DNA of 64,000 bases from Notamacropus eugenii. Lineage: Eukaryota > Chordata > Mammalia > Diprotodontia > Macropodidae. Position 1 is the first letter of the stretch, and the number at the start of each line of letters is the position of its first letter. Positions 1 to 12,639 of this stretch are shown one piece after another. A program made the position numbers and the translations under genes. The stretch lies in contig NC_092872.1 in assembly GCF_028372415.1 (NCBI RefSeq), positions 9,120,001-9,184,000 on the forward strand, read 5' to 3'. The notes under the pieces were generated by a model that was not told where the DNA came from, did no database searches, and was given only the letters and a program-made list of their open reading frames with translations.

Positions 1-1620
1 TTTGGATTTGGGGTATTTCATCCTTGGAGCTTCAAGAGAGATGATGAACAAAGGCAGCCTCACTTCTGTTGCTGAAGGAAAAATAAGATTCTGGGAAGAA
101 ACTGGCATGAGAGGAGCTGGAAGTCTCCATCATGTCCTACTCCAGATTGCTACTCTAGAGACTTTGAGGAATTTCCCCTTGGATGAGTTCTAGGACTCTC
201 TCATAGTTGAGCTGAGTTATCTTACTCCCAGTGGGAGAGCTCCTTCACTAAGATATCCACTGACTTGGATAAAAGGGATTATTTGCTACCTAATAGGTGT
301 GTTCATTGCAGAACTAGTATTTCGAAGGAAAGGATATAAAGTTTGGAGGTCCACTTTTCCTCCAATTAGTGGAAGCCATCAGAAGTTTAGCTTGAACCTG
401 AAAGTCACATCCCCTAGGCTAATAATATTTAGGGGAATATTTATAATTTATAGATTTTATTTAATTATATATTATATTAGAATTAGAATTTATAATTCTA
501 GCCTGGTGTCCCTCTCTCCAAGGAAAGCAGAGTGACCAAGTTTTTGACCCCAAGCTCCTGCTTCCCTGTTGGCAGGAAGTAAAGTCTCTCTTAGAGAAGA
601 GTAGAGGGAGAGGAGACTAAATATGTCTCTTTTGCCTCCCTTCAAGCCACACATAACAACACCCCCATGCTACATGTAAATGAGTTGATGGGTCACAATG
701 GCTGCTTACTGGAAAATCAGTTTCCTTCCCACCCCTCCAGAAAACCAGTTCTCCTAGTACATTCATCTGGTCCTCAGAACAGACTGTTACTCTTCAAGCT
801 TTTTTACCTGAGGGTTTGTGATTATTTCCAAGCTGATTTTATAGTGCTATTTATAATTGTCCTTTTTCTGCCTCTTTCAGCAAACAAAATGTCTACCTGA
901 GAAATAGACAGTATCCAATACTTGCATGTACCATTTCTCTGATCTCACAGGGTTTGAGACATTCTCTGTTTTCTGTCCTGTACCAAGCTCTCGTGGTAAA
1001 TTCATTGCTGGATTGTGAGATGTGACTTCCTTTCCTCACATTCATTAGCTTATTAAAAAATGATTACCCTGATATACAGGGGATAATAATGATTATAGTA
1101 ATAGTTGTAGCTCCCAACTCTAAGGACTTCCTCAAGGAAGAGAGTAAGAAAAGAGGTACCCAATATAAAATATGAATCAGATATGAGCTGATAGAAGATT
1201 CTTATATAAAAAGAAATGCTAAAGAATTACAGCGTATATTAGCCGAAGTAATAGGATTCTGTAACAACTTATAACTAAAGTTACAATTAGCTAGGAGGAA
1301 AAACTTTTATTAGTGTAGTTTGCAGGACTGCTAATCAGTCATTTTACTTTCACCTCAGCTGGGAGCTCTCTGATCAAACAGGTAAACTGGGATCAATCTT
1401 TCTGTTTGTTAACATCTCCAGTGTCTATAATCAGTGCATGCAAGTAAACATCTATACAAGTGAAGATGAGGTGAGGGGAACAGCTGTCACTTGAACCTCA
1501 TACTCAGATGAACTGGTTATGTACAAAAATATCTTTTACTCAATAGGGAGATAGGAGGGAAAAGGGAAAAAGCAGAATCAGAAGAAAGGTACATTAAGCA
1601 AAAATGAGTCTTAAGCAAAA
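1..1620. other. Unassigned non-coding stretch
   Basis: I recognise no gene here. The only reading frames are short (63, 78 and 77 codons) and lack any known motif or splice context. The stretch includes an AT-rich tract at about 427-500 and a run of A- and T-rich sequence at 1040-1330. It may be old, decayed repeat or unique intergenic DNA; I cannot separate the two. Confidence 0.4.
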
Positions 1621-1629
1621 CAGACTCCA

Positions 1630-2150
1630 ATAAAGACATACAAAAATAGTTACAGCATATTTAAGGTGTCAAAGACTGGGAATCTGTGGGACTTCTTATC
1701 AACTGAGGAACAGCTGAGCAAGTTATGGAATATAAATGTGATATAATACTATTGTGCTATAAGAAAATTTGAAGGGAATAGTTTGAGAGAAACCTGGGAA
1801 GAGTTACCATAAACTGATACAGAATGAAATGAACAGAACCAGAAGAATAATTTGTATGACACCATTGTAAAGATAAGGAACTTTGAAAAAATGAGCAACT
1901 CTGATAATGTAATGACCAACCACAATACCAGAGGACTAATAATGAAACGTGTTCTTCGCCACATCATAAGAAGGTAAAAAAAAAAAACTTAAAGTGCAGA
2001 ATGAGACTTTTTTTTTGACATGGTCAATGCAGAAATTTTTTCTTATTTGACTACATATTTGTAAAAGGGTTTTTTTTTCCTTTGGTTCTCATCGGGGGAG
2101 AAGAGGTAAGAGAAAAGGTGGATTTTTGCTGATTAAAAAATACATATAAG
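1630..2150 (+). mobile_element. L1 LINE 3' end, 5'-truncated
   Basis: The sequence matches, by eye, the other L1 3' ends in this window (8290-8890 and 60950-62180). The shared features are the block reading gaggaacagctgagcaag, the gctataagaaa block, the 'gaaatgaacagaaccag' motif and the T-rich then G-rich 3' untranslated region. It ends in an A-rich tail before a TA/CA-rich low-complexity tract (2140-2200). No reverse-transcriptase core remains, so it is a dead fragment of ORF2 C-terminus plus 3' UTR. Confidence 0.75.
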
Positions 2151-2229
2151 TACACATATATATACATATGTACATAAATATTATAAGTATGTGTTTATAT
2201 ACTCATGCACAGAACAGAAATTGAACAAG

Positions 2230-4090
2230 ATAATTAACAAAATATTTCTATTCTTGTGTGACCTCTTCTCCTAGGTATTTAAAAATATCTTTTGTTGGGT
2301 TTTTTTTCTCCCATATCTGTTACCACCCAGAAACCCACTATTCCTACTCCACTTACCTAAGTAGAAACCTTCCCTGATGTAATCTGGTTTCCAACCAAGC
2401 CTGTTTTGTGTGCTGTTACATATTCAGGAGTGATTCCTGATTGATAAGCAGAAGGCTGAACGTAATGTTTCTCATCTGTGTGATGGATTTACTGATTTGG
2501 TCTCAGAATTTCTTTGAAGAGAGGCCCATGGACAGAGGGTACTTCAGGCTAAGGGGAAAGACTTATAAATAGCAGACATGCATGGGAAGTTGTCCTCCTG
2601 TCTCTGGATGGTCTTAAACCAGATACTACCAGAATAGACCTCCTCTGGGTAAGATTGTCCTTTCTATTCTACCTTGAGCTGAGTTTCCACCTGAGTTTTC
2701 AGACATAAAGCTCATTTACCCATGCATATTCTATGGTAAATTTGAATCTGTTTAATTCTTTTATTGTTTGCATGAAGTAAAGAGTTTATTCCCTATTTGT
2801 AACAGCCTTGTGAATATCCATCGCATGATGGGAAGGAGTTAACACAGAGAAATAAATGCTACCTTTCCCTTAAGAGCAAGCAGGGAAGTTGCTTTCTTTA
2901 TGAACCCAGAGTCATACTCCTATGCTAGATAAATATTTGAGATGTAGGATAAATACAACTGAGGTATAAGATAAATACAATTACATGTTGATGCTCCTCT
3001 CAGAGACTGGGGAAAAGAGCACCCAGCCTCAGCAAAACTCCAGGGCCTAATTCTCTTCATCCTTTCTCCCAACCTAGCGTGCTGGTGGTACAAGCACCAC
3101 CTCTAGCTCCCTTTCCTGCAGAGGTGGGCTAGACTTCAGATCAAAGCTATCCATGTCATCCACAAGCCAAAGTACATGCATTTAGACAACCTATGTGGAC
3201 ATACATATCTTACATGAGTAATAAACATGCATTGTCAACCATTACTAAGTTCATTTGTAGAAAGATGACAAAATTAGTCTAAATATGAGAGTTTATTTCT
3301 CTCACAGCTTGTGAAACATGCATATAGAGATACACATGGAAGCTTACTGTAAGACAATGAATGCAAAGATGGACAGACAAAGCAGACCTTATATCTTCAG
3401 AGCAATTCCCTCTTACCCTTTCCTCCCTTCCTGGCTCAGGATGCTTATGTCAGCCAGAATTGTAGGCTGCATATATGACATGAGAAAGGAATTTCTTAAG
3501 TGAACGGGTTGCAAATACAATAAAATAGAAGAATGTCAAAATGTCAATTGAAATTATAGATCTAGGATATGTTTCCTTTTACCACTAACATGCCATAACA
3601 CAGTATATGTCCATAAAATACTTAAGATAAGAAAAGTCCCATTATTCAAGATAGCATCTGCTCGAGGCACCTTGTCCTTGGTAGTCATGAGCAGAGGAGT
3701 ACTCTGGTCAGCTTTATCTGGCCTTATAGTGTTGACACAGGAAAGGGCATTTTGAGTTCACTCAGAGAGCCAGGCATGTCCATTATGCCAGAGCATTGCA
3801 AAACATTATGGTAGATTGAGTTCAGAGTGGGTCACAATGCCTCTCCTGACTAACCAATTCAGGTTTTACACCTTCCTCAGATCTTGGGGGTTCAAAATGG
3901 TTTGGGGAAGGCAGCATAGTACAACAGAACAAATAAAAATACCAGTCATGTCTCAAAATACATTTGTAGTTGTAGTGAGATAGGGATGGAGAGCAAGGGT
4001 TCTTCCACCATTTGTATTTTCCCTGCTTTCGCCCTATTACTGACTCATAGTCCAGATGGCTTTTCTGGTATAAAACCTTCTCCTCTGCTC
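2230..4090. other. Unassigned intergenic stretch
   Basis: I see no gene, exon-like structure or repeat that I can name. The frames are short and lack domains. An AT-rich patch lies near 2940-2990. Confidence 0.35.
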
Positions 4091-4097
4091 TGGGAAG

Positions 4098-4625
4098 GGT
4101 GGACGTGAACTCTGTAATGCTTGTACTAACTGATAAAATGTGCTAGAGCTTCCCTTTTTCACAGGGGAACCAGACAATGGAGTAGCGCAACAACCAGCCA
4201 ATCAGGAGGACTTCTGATGTCCAAGGTTGCTTGACATACCAGTAATTCTTTGCAAAGTCAGCTTTATCTGCAGCTGCTAAAAACCGTTCTCGACCAACTC
4301 AGAAAGAAAAGCAAACATCTTGCTTTCTGACTTATCGAAATAGTAACAATCCTCCTACTTCCTGATTTATTGTATTGACAGCTATCTTCTCCCTAGACCC
4401 CTACTTCCTGCCTGACTTCCCAAGTTACTGTGCTTCTCCCTTAACCCTGACTTAGCCATAAATACCTCAAATACGTATAAATACTTCACCCTTTCCCATT
4501 CTCCTTTGCGTAGATGAGAACACTGTCTTACTGCTCCAGCTTGCAAGTTTCTCCTTCTCAGGCAATAAATAAATGCAGTTATAATCTTTGTAAACTGTGA
4601 TTGGACTCTGGTTGATTCCATGTCC
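4098..4625 (+). mobile_element. Probable solo LTR of an endogenous retrovirus
   Basis: Three promoter/terminator signals occur in the order expected of an LTR. There is a CCAAT box inside 'agccaatcagg' near 4197. A TATA-like 'gtataaata' lies near 4474. A polyadenylation signal (aataaataaa) sits near 4565, followed by a GT-rich stretch. No gag, pol or env coding sequence lies on either side, hence solo LTR. The exact ends and the target duplication could not be fixed, and the family is not recognised. Confidence 0.5.
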
Positions 4626-4629
4626 CCCT

Positions 4630-5325
4630 TTTGGATCTGCAGTTTCTTCTGCTTTAGCAGCTCACAGAGATTTTTAACAGAAGTTAGATAGAAGGCTGTG
4701 TAATTCTATCTTTAAAAAAATCTCTGAGCCTTGTGACAGACCCAGGTCTCTTACGTAATGTATCATTGTCAGATCTCTCTCCTCCCTTGGGGCTGCTCTC
4801 TCCCTCCCCAATTACCCTCTTATTTTCAATGATTACATCTAGACTAGCCAAGATCTGTGGTTAACACTGTTTATAAAAACAAAACAAACATTTAAAACAA
4901 AGAAAAGGAAACAGTTTCCCATGTCAGGCTTTCCGGAGGGAGCCCAGGGGAATAAAGAGATACAAAAGTACCTTAGGGTCTATGGCCAAAGCAGATATCG
5001 ATAATCAATACCACAGCATCTATCCTGACACTTTGTGTGCCCTGTTAAACTACACCTTCTTTAGGAAGTCATGGATGATCTTTGTGGCGGGTACATCTGT
5101 TCTCTTTTCAACTCGCTTAGCTCCATGCAGCTTCTCATGCCATATTTTCAAACTTTTTCCAATGTATTGTTCAGTTTTTCTCTTTTTTTTCCTTAAAAAC
5201 ATTCCTGTTTATATGAGTTTCTAAGGGGAAAGGAGACAGTCTCTGGAAAAATTTTGGTGGTGTTAAAAAAAAGAGCTACCAATAAAAATTTATGTTAAAA
5301 ATATACTTATCTCTTACCATGTTAT
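4630..5325. other. Unassigned stretch downstream of the LTR
   Basis: No reading frame with a recognisable domain was seen. The 80-codon frame at 4982-5224 ends in a hydrophobic, phenylalanine-rich tail encoded by a poly-T tract and looks fortuitous. The flank next to the LTR shows no primer-binding site that I recognise. Confidence 0.35.
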
Positions 5326-5327
5326 AT

Positions 5328-5435
5328 TTTCCCCAATAGAATACAAGCTTCTTGAGGGGAGGGGCTTCTTTGGAGCAGGAGGGGGGGACTATCAGAGTTT
5401 TGGCATCAGTGAATATTTGTTAAAGACGTAGGGAT
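5328..5435 (+). mobile_element. L2/L3-type LINE 3' tail fragment
   Basis: The block 'agaatacaagcttcttgagggg' followed by a decayed cagtg..aatatttgtt end is the typical 3' terminus of mammalian L2/CR1-like LINEs, as also seen at 57200-57300 and 58850-58930. It is only a short relic. Confidence 0.45.
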
Positions 5436-6056
5436 AGACACAATCCCTACCTTCAGACATGTGAAGGGTTGTCATATGGTCCGAAAGACCAAAACTTGGA
5501 TCAATAGGAGTAATGTTGCAGAGGCAGATTTCACCTCAATATAAGGAAATACTCAAAATGGCAAGAGCTGCTCAAAAAGTGATTGGACTTCTTCAGCATG
5601 TGTGTTGCCCTTCACTACAGGTCTTCAAGAAGAACCTCAATGACGACAACTGGTTCTAGTGGGAATTGGCCTTGAGAGGTTGATGAGGTTCCTTCCAGCT
5701 CTGACTGTGGTTCTCTAGTGGTCCCAAGCTGCTGTGTCTGAGTACTCCCCAAGTAATGGTTGTCCCTATGAAGCACCTTCCTGCACCCCTAAATGAAAGG
5801 AAGGATGGATGGAGGGATCAAATCTGCTAGTGACAACAGACTGCTCTATGAAGTCAGATGAATGAAATATTGAAAAGATGAAGGGCAATTGTCACTTAGG
5901 GATATAAGACCAGAGGTCTAAACCAGCCCACCTAAGCATCTCAGCTACTCGTTGGAAGAATTATTCATGACTCTAAGAAATGAGATTGACAATCCTATCT
6001 CCTGCTTCTGGCCTTCCCTTCCAGTGCTCCAGCCTCTCTCCCATTAACAATCAGAG

Positions 6057-6720
6057 AGTTGTTGTTTGTCCTTCATTTTAGAAGAGGACCAATGACATAA
6101 CAGGGTACCGTCTTCATTCCTGCCTCAATTGGATTTGTGAGGCTAAGTTGCACAAAGTCATCAGCCTCATTCTCTCTTCCAGAGAAGTGGCAAAACAAAA
6201 GTTAAGATGATTGGTGACAACCTGGGATTCAGTGGATGATGTTGGTGTCTTCAACATCTGACCAAGTTCTAAGTACTCCACAGAACCTGCTTCAGCAGTT
6301 CTTAGGCTATTGGAATAAATTATTCTCATCTGCCCATCCCCTAGGAGAGGTCTTCACATGCTTAGGGTAGACACTGTGCTAACTGACTGACAGATCTAAG
6401 ACCTATTGGTTACCCTCAGCCTGATTTAACCTGTCTGCCAAGATAGTTTACTGAGGTGTGGCCAAAGCACATGCTACAGCTTCTCGGAGCTCCAGGTGAG
6501 AGTTGAGTGTCAGATAGACAGCAAAGGAAGACCAGCATCCCTGAAAAGGGCTTGGCAAGGTCTCACACCAGAGGAGTTAGTCATCCTTGAATACCTCATA
6601 CACCCCAACTAATGAGAGAGTAGTACTGCTGACTCCATTCGCTTCCTCTGTCTCTCACTGGAGAATCAAGTTGGCCAGAGACATCCACAGATAGGTCTCT
6701 TGGTGACTATTGGCACCCTA
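6057..6720 (-). mobile_element. RTE-derived short interspersed element
   Basis: Read on the minus strand the element ends in ggacaaacaacaac, the same tail as the RTE-type LINE at 9867-12293. Its 5' half (plus 6340-6480) matches the region at 11090-11290, which is the 5' untranslated part of that LINE. The element therefore looks like a non-autonomous RTE derivative made of the LINE's two ends with the coding part missing (RTESINE/WALLSI-like). A second copy of the 3' half lies at 39233-39425. Related sequence may continue to about 7010. Confidence 0.65.
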
Positions 6721-7149
6721 GAAAAAAAGAGGTGGAGGCCTGGAGTCCTGATAGCCTTAAATGATGTGACACACACCTTTGGGAGACTGTGTAACTTTCT
6801 GCCCACCTACTAATACAACTTCCACTAAGTTCTGCAGAGATCTTATGAAACCCTTGAAATCCATTGCTATTAGATATCAATGCCTTAGTTCTCACCAACA
6901 GTCGTCCTTGGATGAGCAGCCCTCTCAAAGGCTCAGCAAGTCCTTACATCAGAGATGTCAGTCCTCCCTGAACACCTCATACACCCCTCTGCTCTGGTAA
7001 GGAAAACGGAAAGGCCCTGATGTGCAACTTCAGTTGTGTAGCTGGTGTATGATATAGGAATAAGACTGGAGAAATGTGGTTGAATGGATTTTTACCAAGA
7101 AAATCATAGAGTTGTATATGACTGACACAACCAAACAATAAAAACTAGT

Positions 7150-8040
7150 TAAATCTAAATAATTGATTTAAACTAAAAATCATAGTAAAAAATCTTTAGA
7201 AAGACAAGCCCTGACCCCTCAAGGCTAACCCTAGAGCCTTGAAGAGAGGTAGTCGTCATATTCTAGGGATGTGATTCCTTATTATGAGTTGGAATGACAG
7301 CTCCAGAGCTCTTCTCTGGGCTCAGTTTCCCACAAACACCTATATCTGGGCCTCTGGTGGTTCCCTCTTCTGGACTTTTGAAGCTCACAATGTCACAGCC
7401 TAGTCTGTTATGAATCCAGTACTCCCTCACTTATGAAAGAAAAAAATAGACACTAACTACACAAGCATGAGCGGGGCCACAACTTCATGTTGATTTGAGT
7501 GAGAATAGGGCAATCATGCTAGTTCTCTCTCTCTCTAGCTGGACCCGTACAAAAAATTCTTTGCCTACATAGTTGAACACAGCATAACAGAAACCTGATA
7601 TAAGTTCAATTATTGGCAAGTGAACACAAAAGTCATCTTGTACCTGCCCATGCTCTGAATTCCATGAGGGATTACATCATACTTAGCACGCTATATGTTC
7701 TCATAAAAGCTGGGCACTCACTGGCCATTCTCCTGTTACATATAGATGCAAAAAGGCTAAGCGGTTTGTCACGGGGACTTAATAAGAATTTGAACTAATA
7801 TTAAAAATGAATAGGGGCTGGGTAACGTCCTTCTTTTCCCAGTAGCTGCTCTGCTTGGTTTCCACTTCTAAAAATCACAGTTCCCCCCAGGATAAGTTTA
7901 TCACCAGGAATCTCAATAGCTTCGGTTCTGATGTTCAACATCTCAGTACCAATGCATTCTGGGCCATGACCAGTCAGGATCTTTGTCCTGCCATTGGACT
8001 TTCATGACTCATTGAAGAGAAAGGGTCTGCCTCACTTAAA
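7150..8040. other. Unassigned intergenic stretch
   Basis: I can name no gene or repeat with confidence. The 61-codon frame at 7613-7798 has no motif. Confidence 0.35.
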
Positions 8041-8050
8041 TTCAATTCAT

Positions 8051-8083
8051 ACTATCTATCTAACTATATCTATATCTATATAT
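8051..8083. repeat. (TATC)n microsatellite, short and interrupted
   Basis: Imperfect tetranucleotide repeats of tatc/tata type form an AT-rich tract of about 33 bases. Confidence 0.8.
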
Positions 8084-8289
8084 GAAATACATCAATACAT
8101 TAAAATCAGAAAGAAACTACATTTTAATTTGGTTGGGGTTGCACTCAGGAGTGCTGTGGGCTAACCACGTTAGACACCTCTGTTTTGAAAGACAAAAAAG
8201 AATAGGCTTACAACCAAGAATAACTCTCCCTTAAAATAAGTCCTCCTAACTCCAGATTCAGAACTCTATCCACTCTGTCACTAGCTGCC

Positions 8290-8890
8290 TCAGTAATTTG
8301 GAAACAATTTGGAACTTTGCCCAAAATGTTACCAAACTTTTCATACCCTTTTACTGAAGCTATCATTACCAGGCATATACTCCAAAGAGAGAAAAGAAGA
8401 AAAAAGACTTGTATATGCAAAACTATTTATAGCAGCTTTTTTGTGGTGGCAAAGACCTAGAAACAAAGAGGGGGCACTCATCAGTTGGGGGATGGCTGAA
8501 TAAATCATAGTATATGAACATAAAGGAATACTGAAATAAGAAAGGGAGTAGTTTCAGAGAAATCTGGGCAGATGAGTATGAGCTGATACAAAAGAAAGTG
8601 AGCAGAATCTGTACAATAGCATTATAAAGAAAAGCAACTTTGAAAGACTGTAGAAGTCTATGATTAATTCAATGATCAACCAGGATTCCAGAGGAACCAT
8701 GATGAGACATGCTACCCCCCTCCTCAAGAGAGGTGACAGACTTAGTGTGCAGCTTGAGACATAGTTTTTGGAGCTGTCCAATGTGAGTTTGTTTTGCTTT
8801 ATGTATATTAGCTAAAAGGTGTTTTTCCTTTCAATGTGGGATGGGGGTAAGAAAACAGACTTATGTTAACTTTAAAAAAATCAATTAAAA
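8290..8890 (+). mobile_element. L1 LINE 3' end, 5'-truncated
   Basis: This is colinear with the L1 at 60950-62180. Shared blocks are 'caatttggaactttgcccaa', the ataccctttt region, the ggggatggctgaataaa block, the agtgagcagaa motif and the G-rich 3' UTR ending in a short A-rich tail near 8880. Multiple frame breaks show that the ORF2 C-terminal remnant is dead. Confidence 0.8.
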
Positions 8891-9009
8891 ATGAAAAACT
8901 AGCTGGCTGACCCTTACTTATGAATGGAGAAGCCCACTGAAGCTGAAGACCATCAGATTATATCAGTGAGCAGCAAAATAGATTTGTCAGCAATCATTAA
9001 GAGCTGTTT

Positions 9010-9410
9010 ACATGTCAGCCACTGTCCTAAGTGCTAGGAATTTCTTAGACAGACAAAATTACAATCCTTGTTCTCAAGGAGCTCACGTTCTAATTTGAGA
9101 AATAAGATGTAAGCAATTATGTACACAGAAAGGATATACAGAATAGAGGGAAGGTAATCTTAGATGGAAGGCCTTAGCATTGGGGTGGATCAGAAAAGGC
9201 TGTTCCTGCGGAAGGCTGGATCCAAGCTGAATAGTGAAGGAAGCCAGCGATCAGAGGAGAGGCATGGGGAAGAGTCATTGAACAGGCATGGAGTCACAAG
9301 ACAGATAATGTCAGAATCAAGGAACAGCAAGAAGATTGAGGTGACTAGAAAGGTAGTAAAGAACCAGGTTGGGAAGGACTTCAAAAGCTAGAGAACTCTG
9401 CAAAGAACAA
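9010..9410 (-). mobile_element. L2/CR1-like LINE fragment, 3' part
   Basis: On the plus strand it reads ccactgtcctaagtgctagg, then ctcaaggagctcacgttcta, then an aagcc..ggaggagg-type stretch. The same ordered blocks recur at 20320-21800, 23490-24050, 39600-39790 and 46230-46350. They are the antisense of a CR1/L2-type LINE 3' end whose sense reading ends in cttaataaatgctt-type sequence. Confidence 0.65.
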
Positions 9411-9866
9411 CGCTGGTGGCAGTGCCCTGCAGAGATGAATGTGGCAAAAAGACTAAAGTAGTGGAAAACCACAGCTCAATGGGGACATCAATATTTCTGA
9501 TTACAACTTCAGAGGCCAATGGCAGGCACCTTAGGAGTCATCTAGTCCAATCTTATAGAGAAACTGAGCCCCAGAATAGGTGTTTCATATATAGAGATGA
9601 ACCTGGTTTACCACTTGCTCGAGGTAGCCTCCTCAGTATGGTGTTTTCTGGCCATCTTCTTCATCCCTTTCCAATTGGGACATTTTATTCTACTCCTCAG
9701 TCCCTACCTCTGATAAGTAAACTTTTTGCCTTATCTTGTTTGCAATCAAGCCTCCACAGAACTTCCCAGCATTCTAACCAAGCCTCTTATCCCCAGCTAC
9801 TCCCCAACAGACAGTCTTCCAGCTCCCCTTTAAATGTCATATTACTCCATCAGGATATAATAAATC

Positions 9867-12293
9867 ATTGTTGTTGTTTGTCCTTTGTGCTCAGAGGGCC
9901 AAAATAATATCACAGTGTTGGGTCTATGTGTAGTGTAACCAGCTGTGGCAGATTATACCAATATAAGCTCAGAAGACTCTACCTTCAGCCACAAATAGTC
10001 TGTAAAACCACTTGGGAAGGAGATGTCTCTAAATTTGTGCATCTCATGTTTCTTTTGAGCTACTGCAATTTTGTTTTGTTCATAGAGCACACCTTCTTTG
10101 ATGCAGGCACATCATGCTGCATGATCCTGGGATGAGCCAGTGTCTCCCATGGTTCACCATCAATTCCAAAGTTCTTCAGACAGATCTTGAGAGTGTCCTT
10201 GTAACATTACTCCTGATGATCATGTGAGCACCGGCCTTCTGCAAGTTCTCCATAAAATAGTCTTTTAGGCAAAGTGCATTTGGCATTCGAACAACATGGC
10301 CAGCCCACTGGAGTTGTGCTCTCTACAGTAGAGTCTCAATGCTTGGCAGCTGAGCTCAAGAAAGGACCTCAGTGTCCAGTACCTTATCTTGCCAGGTGAT
10401 CTTTAAAATCTTCCTAAGACAATTCAGTTGGAAGTGGTTCAATTTTCTGGCATGGCACTGATAAACTGTCCAGGTTTCACAGGCATACAACAATGAGTTC
10501 AGCATAATGGCTCTGTAGACCTTCTGTTTGGTTGGCAGCTTAATACCTCTTCTCTCCCACACATTTCAAAAGGCTCCTAAAAGCTGAGCTGGCTCTGGCA
10601 ATTTGTTCATCAACCTCATGATCTATCTATATATTCCTGAAATGCATACTGCCAAGGTAAGTGAACTTATCCACAGCATTCAAAATTCCTTCATTTGCTT
10701 TAACTGATGGTTCCATGTATATATAGATGGTGCAGTGCTGACTGATGGAAAGCTCTATTTTCTTGGTGTTGCCAGGCCAAAATTAGCAAAAACAGCAGAG
10801 AATTAATTCACATTTTGTTGCATCTTAGCTACAGAAGCTATACTGAGTGCACGATCATCTGCAAGTAAAAAGTCATGTAGCCACTCTCCCTGCACTTTGG
10901 TCTTGGCTTGTAGACTTATCAAGTTAAATAATTTCGTGTCAGGGTGATAGTTGACCTTAATGCTGTTTTCATCATCACTGAAGGCCACTGACAACATTGC
11001 TGAAAACGTCACGCTAAAAAGCATGAGCGCAAGCATCCACGTTTGGTATCTACCTGCCCCCCAGCCGTTCCCACCTGTGGTTCCAAGAAGCTGTAGCATG
11101 TACAATGGCCACACCCTTGTGTGGTAAAAATCATCTTGGCAGACAGACTAAACCAGGCTGAGGGTAACAAAAGGGCCTCAGATCCATAGGTGAGTTGGGG
11201 GGGTGTCTACCCCAAGCATGTGAAGAATTCCCCAGCAGAACAGGCAGATATGAATATTTTGTTTCAATGGACCATGCAGGTAGCAGAAAGCAGGCACTGT
11301 GGAGTGCTTAGAACCTGCACAACTCCGCCTCACTTAACTCCAATTTATCCACAAGTCAAAAAGCATCACCCATACCATTTTACTATTATACTATTGCATA
11401 ATTTTTATTAGTTTACTATTCAATAATTTTAGCATTTTATTTTACTATTCAAATATTTTGCTATTTTACTATCTTACTATTTTACCTACCTCAAAATCCT
11501 GTGGTGAGAGGCTAGTAACAAAAACAGGAGGTATGGATACACTAAGAGGTGTAGTGACAGCTCTTAACACAGGTGGCCCAGGCCATACAGTCCTGTTCTC
11601 ACTAGACTGAAGCAGCAGTGAGATCAGCAGCCCCCTGGGTGTATGAACAGCCTTCTTATGGACTGCACTGCTCCCCTCTAGGCATGAGGAAGGGGCTACA
11701 AAAGATGCCCTAAAAATTATCTACTTCACCTAACCCTGGCCTGCTTATCTCTGCAGGTGGGGGTTCCACTCTAGGGCTGAAACACAAAAACATGTATAAA
11801 AACTCTTGCAAAGATGATTCCACTCACCATTGGTACATAGAACATGTGTAAACTTACAGACCACAAGAAATCCAGTAGACCAGAAGACAAGCAGCTCTTG
11901 TTGCAAGACAACTCAGCAGGTACTGCATCCAAACGATAGCCCTGTGGGACACAGAGCTAGCAAATGAAGGCCAGTGGGAGACGGATAACATTTTTCTGGA
12001 GGGGTTTCAGTGATGGGGATGACTATGAAATTGATATAGGTTTTCTAATCAAATCTAATCTGGTTAACAAGCTTCTATGCCTCCCAAAAGGAGTGAATGA
12101 CAGACATTGGCCAACCTAATTGCTAGTTGCAGGAAAGTAACATACCACCATTATCAGTGTGTAAGCTCTCACCATGAAAACTCTGATGAGGTCAAAGAAA
12201 AATATTATTTTTGAGGAGACCCTCATCATTAAGGTGCTGAGAGAGGACAAGCCTGTAATGCTGGGTGACTTTAATGCCAGCTTTGGCACAAAC
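9867..12293 (-). mobile_element. RTE-type LINE with a 5' inversion
   Basis: The minus-strand part (about 11100 down to 9867) encodes reverse-transcriptase remnants. These are a palm motif with 'LLADDRALS' near 10850, a downstream 'LLYACETWTVYQ' and 'CLRKILKITWQDK' block (10356-10562), and a tail ending ggacaaacaacaac. The plus-strand part (about 11070-12293) holds the 5' untranslated region followed by endonuclease remnants, including the 'LGDFNASFGTN' block just before 12293. The two parts head away from each other, as twin priming would leave them. The 9-base direct repeat taataaatc lies at 9858-9866 and 12294-12302, so the whole looks like one insertion. All frames are broken. RTE affiliation is from recall of the motif set, and the clade could be a relative. 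Confidence 0.7.
11368..11488. repeat. Decayed tandem repeat based on ttttactatt
   Basis: About 120 bases are built from variants of a ttttactatt unit with interruptions. It lies inside the 5' part of the inverted RTE LINE, so it expanded after or within that element. Confidence 0.6.
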
Positions 12294-12639
12294 TAATAAA
12301 TCCTTTAACACTTATCAAGCACCTATTTATCAGATACTGCTATAACCTCTTTGAGGTGGAGAAGAATGTCCCTTGCTTGTACGGATATAAAATGCATGTC
12401 GCTTTTTATAAATAGCACAAACAGCATTTTGTATAAACAGTACATTGTCTATTGTATAAATGCTATATATCCATGGTCTTGAAACCAAATAATTCCCTCC
12501 TTCCTGTTGACTACTTGGAATAGGACGACGACATTGGCACCCTCACACACAAAGGCCTTGTTTGCTGTGAGAATTCAGTGAGATGTGTATAGAATGCTTT
12601 ATAAACCCCAAAGCACCATAGTAACTAACTGGCAGCCCC

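Noticed and set aside
2..193. 63-codon frame at the left edge as a partial exon
   Set aside because: No recognisable domain and no clear splice signal at its right end; it ends in a stop.
9416..9907. 163-codon plus-strand frame
   Set aside because: No domain or splice context. It runs through SINE/LINE-derived sequence into the RTE LINE tail, so it is fortuitous.
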